Assembly (NCBI GenBank): GCA_027924585.1
Contig: BSBM01002113.1
Coordinates: 248,001-312,000, forward strand
Reading direction: 5' to 3'
DNA length: 64,000 nt
From: Larix kaempferi
Taxonomy: Eukaryota > Streptophyta > Pinopsida > Pinales > Pinaceae
Positions within the stretch are counted from its first letter, which is position 1. Each line of letters starts with the position of its first letter. This document shows positions 55,511 through 64,000 of this stretch, piece by piece. Under the pieces are notes generated by a model that was not told where the DNA came from, did no database searches, and was given only the letters and a program-made list of their open reading frames with translations. Position numbers and translations under genes: made by a program.

Positions 55511-58092
55511 TAGCCTTAAGGGGAAAATCCCAATAAAGTGAAATGGTATGATCCTAAAACAAATCGGAAGCAAGTTTCCTCATATTTCCTTACAAGCCTT
55601 TAGGGACCAAAAGCTTTATAATGGGGAGCTGTGATCTAAAATTTTGTTTTGAAATAAAAATGGCTTCAGGCACAAGCTCAACAAAGATTGGCATAAGAAT
55701 GGTTCAAAGCTATGGATGAGAGGGAAGAGATAGTTGGTGGGTGTGAAGTGCCCCATGCTGTCATGAATGGTGTATAACCCTACATTAAAATAGAAATATA
55801 AGGATTAATGCGAAATGTAAGAATGAGAAAAAGATGTGATCGTGTACTTTAAAAAGTATGTCTTGTGAAGAAAAATATATCATTTATTTTAAAAATAGGA
55901 AAAATCAAATTCATCCTCAAATGTATGGAAAGGGAAGAAGACAAAAAGGAGAAGCTTAAGGGATTGAGGAAGCTAAAGGGTTGGGGAGGCTTGGTCATCC
56001 ATTTATCCCCTAGTCGATCCCTTCTCCTATTTACCATTTTCCAATGAAGAAAGAGGGGTCCTTTGCCTAAGAGTGGGAATGATGCTATCCACGTTGCCAT
56101 GAGAAGAAGAAAAGTTGAACAAGAGAGACAAAGGGTGTTGTAACTTGGCTATTGGAAAGAAATAAAGAAATAGTCTGAAGCCATGGAATGTTGGTTTCCC
56201 AATTGGGTTTCCATGGTAAACAATATATGTATAATGATTTCTCTTTGTGTGATTATTTTCTTTTATGTGTGGATTAAAAGCTCATCTATGTTATTAATGG
56301 TTACTAGTGAACAAAAAGAGGGTATCTAAGATGAATATGTAGTTATAATTTTAATTGTAGTGTAAATTATAGTTTTTATTATATAATGGAGGTCCCAATT
56401 GTCAACTAACCCCAGTTGTCAGATCCTCACTTAGTCCCAAAGATTGATGGTATCCCTTCTTGATTCATTGCAATTATTTAGGGGGTTGCTAAATTAGCTA
56501 TTGAGTGTTTTATTTATTTATTGTTGGATGTAGAGATTAATGTTGGGAGTTTCTCCTCTTACCTCGTGGCCATACACCCTCCATTTGGTTGAGCTACGGA
56601 TTTTATACTGAATGTTTTTCTAATTGTTGAGTATTTGAACCATGGCTAGGTGATTTCTCATGGACCAAGGGGCATACACCCTCCTTGACTAAGTGTTGTG
56701 TGGAGTTGGGTGAATTGGCCATTGGAGAGACTGTATGCATCCCTTCACTCAACATTTTCCTCCTTTGATGATCGATATATCTTCCTTGTGATCTATTCCT
56801 TCCATTTTCTGGATAATTTACTTGTAGCTAGGGTTGATTTCTCCTTTCATTGTCTTTTGTTTTCGTTGGCGAGGTCAAACATCCCCATTGTTAATCAATT
56901 GGTCATTGCCTAGGTTGATTGACTCTCATGTTCCCTTTCTTTCTCTTACCAATGGCATGCACTCTATCCTGGGTGAGAATGTAATGTGGCAATGTGATAT
57001 TTGTCTCTTATTGAACAAGCTATTCATTCGTTGAATGTGTTGGTTGGTTATGCAATATTATTTTATGCTTCATTCATACATAGAGAGATGTTGTAATTTC
57101 TTGGCTTATGTCTTCAAGGAAGGAATGATTGTTGTAGATTCTTTTCTATATGTGGATATAGTATGGTGATAGCCTATCCTTATTTAATAGTTTGGGAGTG
57201 AGTATTGGAGTTCACCATTATTGAGAGTAGGAGAGATGAAGTTACACCAACAGGAGAAGTCATCTAGTGCTCAATCCATTAAGAGATTTTAGTTTTGCTT
57301 TTTCTCATTTTTACTAATAGTTCATGCATAGAAGAGAAGATATATGCTAGTGAAATGGATAGACTATGAGCTTACCATTTATAGATCAACTCTCCCTAAT
57401 TTGAAATTTTCTCCATCCTTGGAGATAGTCTTAACCTCTAATTTTTTTGTTATGTATTTTCAAGATATAAATTGCACATTTTTTCTCTTTATAAAATATA
57501 CTATACATAATATACAATAGAGTAGTTTATCAAAACCCATGTAATCACTTTTAACACTTTCATTGTAACTCTTATAAATGATATTTAAATAACTCAAAAA
57601 GGAAACTTGAAAATTTCAAATGAAAATTAAGGTACTATTATCCCCACATTTTCTTGGTTCCTAAAATATACACCATTAAAACATGATGCACCTTATTTTA
57701 TATATTTAATCATCTCATTTACTTCCCTTATAACCTAAAATTCATGTCGCTAATTTTAAACACCAAACCTTCCAACTATCGCATTTTGATAGATTGTCGT
57801 GTTGTAATCATTCTCAACATATATTATATATACTCTAACTACCACGTTACTATAAAAATTTATTTTATATTTTTTACATTTTCCTTTTATAAGTTGCAAA
57901 CTTTCTTCTAACTTGTTATACATTATAGAGTAATATTTAATAACTTACATACTGTCTACAACTTTCCATAATTATCATCAACATCATAATGCCAACTTTC
58001 TTACTGCTAACTACAATCACAATGTTAAAGGAACTTCTGAACTTCTACCCATAACTCATTTTTTTGTTTATGTTTTCACTCAATACCAGATC
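55511..58092. other. AT-rich region, no supported gene
   Basis: 55511-55860 may be the 3' tail of the interrupted Ty3 element. 56380-57240 holds only short open stretches. 57400-58090 is strongly AT-rich. No domain, repeat array or RNA gene recognised. Confidence 0.5.
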
Positions 58093-59018
58093 TGATCTTT
58101 ATTCTTAATAATTTATACTCAAAATTATAAATAGAGATTCAATGATAATTTACCCAATAATGCTGCATAAATAGAACAAAAAATCAATCACACAATTTAT
58201 ACAAGTGTTTGCCTTGGAAAACCACAAAGGGGGAAAACCACAAAGGGGGAAAACCAACAAAAGTGTTTATTTTATTAATCTTGGCTCATAAAGAAATTCA
58301 AAAATTACAACAACGGAACCTGTTACTCAACCCCTTGCAAAACAACCCAACAACCTCTCTCAACTTTGGCCGGTACAGATCTATTTGACTGGAACTAAAA
58401 TTGCTTCGCTTTTGGCTCATACCTTCCCTATACACATGAATCCCATGTATACCCTTGGCTCATAGGTTCCCTATTCACAACCAGCCCATGTATGCATCCA
58501 TATTGACTCTTCTATATGGATTTCAACTTTCGGCTTGCAAACCTCCTCCCTATTAGTATGGTTCTCTGCCAGATTTCTCCTGCAAATTTCTTCACTCCTT
58601 TCTCTTCAACCACTGAGTCTCTCACTCATAGAGTAACTCACTCTTCCTCTTGAGAAACTCTCTCTCTCTCTCAAGTTCTTGAGAAAATCCCTTTCTCAAG
58701 TTCTCACAAATTTAGGCTTTCTTTTATAACATCTCAATGACCAAAAACCTAACCCTAGATCTCCAAAGTGATGGATGGCTAAGATTAAATCTTGAGCCTC
58801 ACTTAAGATCAACGATTGTGACTTAATCTTAAGTTCACCTTTTATTCATTAGCCAACATTAGGTTAATAATGTGCCTTTTCTAAGTTAAATGTAGGAAAT
58901 AGATATAAAAGTCACTTACTCAATAATTAAGCAAGGACATTGAGAGTAAATGGACAAATTATGCATGCTTGACACCTAGCCTATGCATACGCTCATGTCT
59001 GAGCTATAATCATCAACA
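58093..59018 (-). repeat. LTR-like block
   Basis: Minus strand starts TGTTGATGATT and ends AAAGATCA; two bases inside lies TCTGGTATTGAG, a poor match to the initiator-Met primer site. Contains a tandem GGAAAACCACAAAGGG pair near 58216-58250. No second LTR, gag or target duplication was found, so it is a lone or truncated LTR at best. Confidence 0.5.
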
Positions 59019-60030
59019 CATTTACCATTTCGACTTCTACCCATAACATGTCTTTTGTTTGTGTGATCATCCACTTCAATTATTAATCATATAATGCAAC
59101 TCTAGCCCTTTAAATGTTTCCATCAATTTGTCTAGGAAAATGTTAGTACTCCAAATGTTCGAAGCTCGGAGGATGTTCAAAACCTTGATAATCTGAGCAA
59201 AGAATATGGGATAAAGCTATGTAGGGGAAAAATATATATTGTATAATCCCTTGAGATCTTAGACACAAGGTAACGGAGCTTAAAATGTGGTACTAAAAAG
59301 GGTAGAGGGATGAGCTAGGGGACCATGGGTCAAAGACCGAGCACTAATGAGTAGTGCTCAAGCACTAAGGAAAGCGGTAGAGACCAAGGGATCAAGAGTG
59401 AGGACTAGACGCTTGAGTATAAAGGCGCTAAATCACCAATGAGCAGATCAACCCAAAGTTTGTTAGATCTATGATGTGGAGGAATAACACATCGAGAAGA
59501 TGCACAGAAGATAAAGCAGCCCCGCCGAGTCGTTGGCTCAAAACCCCTAGGCAATGTGGCAAATTCTTATTGACAATGGATCCCAAAATAAGATTTAGAA
59601 AACTATTTTGGGTCCGAGCTGTTACCACCTAGCCTGCCGAAAGACATTCTCCATCAGTGCTTGTAAGTTGACAAGGCATCCTCGACCGTAGAAATAGGAA
59701 GAAGAGGTGGTATCATCATGTGCCAACTGGAAAATGACACACACCAAGTCGGACTAGATTATATCATCTAACGTCATCCAAAAATCACCCAACAAATTCA
59801 CGCCATCTACCCAAATTCAAATTTTGAAGTCGTTAAAGTAAAAAATATTAAAAAAGGGCCTAATTCTGCTTCATAAAAGAGGAAAGCACTTGTAGGATCT
59901 CTACAACTGAATCATCAATGCCCAATACAGATATCTATCCACTAGTTACTCATTTACCCATTGGGTAATTCTGGTTTCTAGCCTCTTTTCTTTTACTTTT
60001 ACCATAAGTAATAATTTTCACCCTATGGAT
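59019..60030. other. No supported gene
   Basis: Contains a 66-codon minus ORF (59628-59428) without known domain and short repeats of the word GAGCACTAATGAG / GCTCAAGCACTAAGG near 59338-59372. Nothing further supported. Confidence 0.45.
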
Positions 60031-60036
60031 TCCTCC

Positions 60037-61945
60037 TCAAAATAAAAATCCTCCCAAGGATAAAATCTCCTTTGACGAAAACCTATATGACCACGAGGTA
60101 GATTTCTTCATCACTGTCATGATCTCCTCGAACCTCCACTATAACATCCTTGAAGTTGAAGGAAATTTCGTCACAAGTCAAGACCCTTGACACCTATGGG
60201 AGACCAAATTTGCCCATGTAGTGTGTCTGCAAACCATGTACTGCCTTGAGTGCATCATATGGTGCTACTCCTGCCATTCACTTAATAAGTGAGTTATCCT
60301 TTCCTTGGATCCGTCAAATACCCTCTACATCATATCTAGATATGCCCTGGCTAAGATGTTGTGTTTCCCATACTTACTAGCTCTTCAAACCCTAGATGAC
60401 GAAGCCCTATGCACATCATACCAAGTCTGTAAACCCGTTGAAAAGAATCATATCCTAGCTCAACACCTGAATGAAGGCGTTCTAGTCCTAGTCGACCCCC
60501 CTCCATATTCAACTTCTGCATTGTCAAAAATCTCAAGGAGGGCCCTGACCCTGATATGTATCATACTATGATAAATCAATAGATGAAACCATTCTCGAGT
60601 TCCTGATGCTCTTAACCCATTAGAAGGGGTTATGCCCCCCATATTTTACCTAAGTAAATATCTGGAAGAGGTGATACATGCCCAGCATGCATACTTCCCT
60701 ACTCTAGAAAATTTTAGATATCCCTTATACCTATTTTTTATTTGTACCAAAATTTTGCACACTTCAAAGATCTAAGATTGAATGCTAGAGATCAACTAAG
60801 AAATCAATTGACTTCTTACAAGTGGACAGACTGAGTCCTAAGGAAACTAGGAAATCAAAACGTTAAGGATTTTACAGACAAGGTTATGACCATAGCATAC
60901 TTCCTCCTAAATGACACAACTCCACCAAGGATCTTCCCTCAATATCAAAAGCTTTTGTAGTTGAGCCCAGACACCAAGGTAGGTCTTTGGCTTGTGTATG
61001 AAAAACACACCATCATAAGGGTTCACAAGTTAGAGATCAAGATGTTAGGGAAAGGACCCCTAAAAGGTGCTAAAAATGTGCTATGGGAGAAAATAACAAA
61101 GGAGGTCATTCAACAGTGGGACCCTTATGAGATGATACGGGATTATTTGGAGTTGGCCACCATTCTACCGCTGAGATAAAGAGGAGAAAGGTAGAGCTTG
61201 AGTATAAACTAGAGATTGTGGGAAGTGTGTTCAAGTACCTAAATGATAGCACTAAAATACGTTTGGTAAACTTAGGGGTCACCAATAGAACATATTTGAT
61301 AAAGTTGGCCAACCAAGTAGTAAGCAAACAAGCCTTGATGAATAGGGATCAAAATAGGATAAAGGGTTTAGTATAAAAAATTACATTTTTCAAGGGCCTA
61401 TTTAAGGATGCAATTGCAAAAGGGTCGCCACACATGTGGGATGGTAATAGGGACTTGTACAAGAAGGATCATTACCATGAGATGCTAAATAAAAATAAAA
61501 ATGAGGAAAGAAAGTTTGAGTTGTATGGTCATTTAAAAGGAGATGTTGTGGTTGAACAATTAACTAAAGAGTTTGAATTATGGGCCAATCTAAGGAATGC
61601 CTTTAGAAAAATACCACCTATATCCTATAAAAATATTGCAAATGCTAAGATGGATTTGGATTCCATGAGGACCCGTAAATATCCTATGGGAAATGAGTGG
61701 CTTAAAATTTCTAGATATCATAAGAATGCTCTACCACAAGTAGGACAACCCACTCCAACAGGGCAGCCATCTGGGCAACCAATAGGGCAACAATATAAGA
61801 AATAAGTTGGGCAGCCAACAAGGAAACCATATGGGAAACAAGCTAGGAAGCCAATAGGGTATCTATCCAGGCAACCAGCAGGATAGCCAGTTGTGTGTAT
61901 AGGTGGACAATCAGTTGGACATCTACCTAAGCAAAGGCCACTAAA
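60037..61945 (+). pseudogene. Broken unrecognised ORF family with Gly-Gln-Pro C-terminus
   Basis: A series of plus-strand coding pieces in colinear but shifting frames reads like one old protein. The pieces are DKISFDENLYDHEVDFF (60055), LQTMYCLECIIW (60233), YLLALQTLDDEALCTSYQVC (60370), EKNHILAQHLNEGVLV (60440), LSKYLEEVIHAQHAYFP (60650), LSPDTKVGLWLVYEKHTII (60961) and WDPYEMIRDYLE (61120). Then come a charged helical block (ELYGHLKGDVVVEQLTKEFE, 61522) and a GQP repeat. No catalytic or retroelement motif is recognised. Coding texture over 1.9 kb argues against chance. It may be an accessory ORF of a retroelement, given the surroundings. Function unknown. Confidence 0.5.
61741..61930 (+). 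repeat. Degenerate 12 bp minisatellite encoding Gly-Gln-Pro
   Basis: Units of the type GGGCAGCCAACA repeat about a dozen times with substitutions; in frame they give GQPTGQPSGQP-like sequence. The frame is lost by a stop at about 61803. Confidence 0.75.
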
Positions 61946-61979
61946 AAAGGTTTGAATAAGAATAAATAAAACCATATGC

Positions 61980-62780
61980 AGCTAGGCAATTAAATTAATA
62001 GCCTTGACAAAGTGAAGAAGTCAGGAGGGAAAGGACAATTGGAAAAAAGTTATCACAAACAAATATCTGGTAATGAGGACTCTCTCCTATATAAGGAGAA
62101 TTTGAAGAAGAAGAAGAAAAGGCTAGTAGATTTTTGAGAGGGTCTCTTAGAGAGTCGTTGAGTTGAATTTTGGATCTGAATTTTGTATATAGGAAATGCG
62201 TTGTAGATATTAAGATCCTGATGTATACCAGCATTGTATTCTCTTCGTAATTGTGTCTTCTGAATATTAATTCCAGATTTGTTCTATGTCTATGAAAATT
62301 TCCTTAAAGCTCTGAGCAACAAGTTGTGCACCAAATTCATAGCATTGATATGAATATATGCTGAGTACCCTTAATGAAATAAAGATTTTGATGTTATGAC
62401 CTTTGTTTCCTTCATCTATGTTCATTGTTGAAATAGTGATTGTTATTATATGTTGTTGTGTAAAAATATGAATGCATTAACTGCCATTGTTAAGCATTTG
62501 TCAAGTATGATTTACATTTTGTACAAGGACTGAATTCTTCACTAATCAATATGTTTCTTTCAACCTGAATGTGTAAGACTTGTCTCTATGGCACCTCACA
62601 CACTTTTGCGTTTCCACCTTCTCAATTCACCTTCACCTACATTTAGATGTTGAGTGTTCACCTCAAAATTCCTATGGAACAAAATTCCTATTTGAAAGTC
62701 TATCCATAACCTTCATATCTACAATGTTTCATACATAAACCATCAAATATCAAACTATAAGAAATATTAAGCTATGAATA
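61980..62780 (+). promoter_or_regulatory. LTR- or promoter-like stretch upstream of gag
   Basis: Has CTATATAAGG at 62089-62098, a purine-rich GAAGAAGAAGAAGAAAA run at 62105, and AATAAAG near 62379. This is the order of TATA, transcript start and poly(A) signal expected in an LTR. No terminal repeats or primer site can be fixed, and no second copy lies in the window. Confidence 0.4.
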
Positions 62781-63059
62781 TCTAACAATTGAGCCTCATC
62801 ATGCCTTGGCATAGTCTAAATTTAGCCTTAGAACATCTCAGGGGATAACATGAAAATTAACGTCATTAATGGGGATAGAGAATTTGAATTAATTTTTCCC
62901 TGGGCATGACACTGATTAAGATTTGACTCATTCTGATGAACGAGGCTTAGACATCATACTGAAATTTCATCTAGTGACTCCATTGAAGCAAAGGTGGAAT
63001 TTGGAAAATGACATACCAGAGCACATCTTATGTCAAGTGATTTCTAGGGACTTCAAGAT

Positions 63060-64000
63060 CTAAGGAAGTCATTTACCTGGAGGAACAATCACAAAAATCA
63101 AGATCCTCAAATAAAAGGTATTTCTCAGAGAAATCATGTAACCTTCCCTTTTGAATTTGAAAATCAAGAAACATCTGAATATTTAAATACTCAAGCAAGT
63201 TCACATTATACTCCTGGTACTCCTGTTGTTCAGTTAGTATATCTTTAGAGCTCTGCTTTATCTGCCTCTTAAAATAATTCTCATCCTTCACAGCTAGAAT
63301 CCAGACCTCAAAGAACTCCTATAACCATGCAAGCTAAGAATACTATCATGCGACATTTAATGACCAATGCAAGAGGGAGAGGTGGGCCTCCACCACTACT
63401 TGTAGTAAATCCATGGGTAGCGTCTAGGTATGGTTTGTTAAATATATCCAACAATCTACACGATTTGCCAGAAAATTACCTAAATATATTACCTAAGTTT
63501 GATGGAGAAAGAGAAGCCACAACATAAGAACATATGGCCACCTTTCAGGACTTTACTAACAAACTTTATATTGAAAATGATGATGTCTTTACGAGGCTTT
63601 TCATCCAAACCCTAGAGGGAGAAGTTAGAAATTGGTTCTTATCCATCCTTGTAGCCTCCATAAATTCCTAGCATTCCCTTGAGACCACATTCATGAGACA
63701 ATGGGGTGAGAAAAGAGATCACCTCTACTACTTGATTGAGTTTTATGCCCTGAGAAATAAGAATGGAGAACAAGTAGGAGAGTTCAATTAAATATTTAAT
63801 AAAATATACAACAAACTCCCTTAGGATATCAAACCTTCCCAAGCATCTACAAAGGTCACCTATGCATGGGATTTCGACCCTATATTTTCCATGATACTCA
63901 GGGAGAGGAAGTCAACAACCCTACTCATAATGCAAGATGATGCAATATATTTTGAAGGAAACATGACAGCTTCAGGCAAGCTGAAATACAAGCAAGATCC
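63060..64000 (+). pseudogene. Ty3 gag, broken, runs off the window
   Basis: Plus-strand capsid gene. Readable: HVTFPFEFENQETSEY near 63137, MRHLMTNARGRGGPPPL near 63348, RYGLLNISNNLHDLPENYLN, ILPKFDGERE at 63490. Past a stop come HMATFQDFTNKLYIENDDVF, IQTLEGEVRNWFLSI at 63610, FMRQWGEKRDHLYYL at 63692 and FNKIYNKLP near 63795. Then SMILRERKSTTLLIMQDDAI ends at the edge. The F-DGE, TLEGEVRNWF and FMRQWGEK motifs are those of retrotransposon gag (capsid). Several in-frame stops make it non-functional. Pol would lie beyond 64000. Confidence 0.85.

Noticed and set aside
58093-59018. Complete solo LTR with target duplication
   Set aside because: The five bases on each side do not match, so only an LTR-like block is claimed.

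Overview
The window reads as repeat-dense nuclear DNA of a seed plant with a large genome. Evidence: plant L1-type LINE, chromovirus and Tat-type Ty3 elements, an initiator-tRNA-Met primer site, tRNA-derived SINEs, and nested LTR insertions. A gymnosperm is my best guess from the style of the Tat gag and accessory ORFs, but this is inference. I found no intact host gene, no rRNA or tRNA gene and no CRISPR. Almost every coding trace belongs to a mobile element, mostly decayed.

Left third (1-28648). A minus-strand L1-type LINE (1-4890), cut by the window edge, keeps gag-like ORF1 and EN-RT ORF2 overlapping at ATGA. Next come the 3' end of a second LINE family with a YVDD-type RT (5060-5995), then a decayed minus-strand Tat-like Ty3 element (6025-17850) with LTR, a sense accessory ORF, IN, RNase H, RT and gag. 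Another YVDD LINE copy (17850-18781, continuing at 24939) is split by a young, nearly intact chromovirus (18782-24933; 374 bp LTRs with 6 differences, TSD GAATT). A tRNA-derived SINE, a CA/GA microsatellite and a third YVDD LINE copy (27430-28648) follow.

Middle (28649-50859). This is a three-level nest. An old Tat-like element (LTR 50067-50859, gag pieces at 47717-48200, 42121-42408 and 28649-29095) was hit by a second copy of its own family (29096-42115, 13 kb, TSD TATGC) and by a separate gag-protease-only element (42409-47711, TSD CTTAC). The 13 kb copy is the most interesting object. On the minus strand it has gag, protease, extra zinc knuckles and a second (archaeal-type) RNase H, but I see no RT, primary RNase H or integrase. 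On the opposite strand, between RNase H and the 3' LTR, it carries an ORF resembling a plant mobile domain (PMD) protein, with its own TATA box and an upstream 34 bp repeat.

Right (50860-64000). A plus-strand Ty3 RNase H-integrase fragment (50940-52431) is followed by a 3 kb non-autonomous LTR element (52437-55505, TSD CAAAT). Then come AT-rich DNA, an LTR-like block (58093-59018), a broken unrecognised ORF cluster ending in a Gly-Gln-Pro repeat (60037-61945), an LTR/leader-like stretch and a plus-strand Ty3 gag running off the edge. The elements do not cooperate as a pathway. Their order gives a relative history: Tat and YVDD LINE copies are old, the chromovirus is among the youngest.
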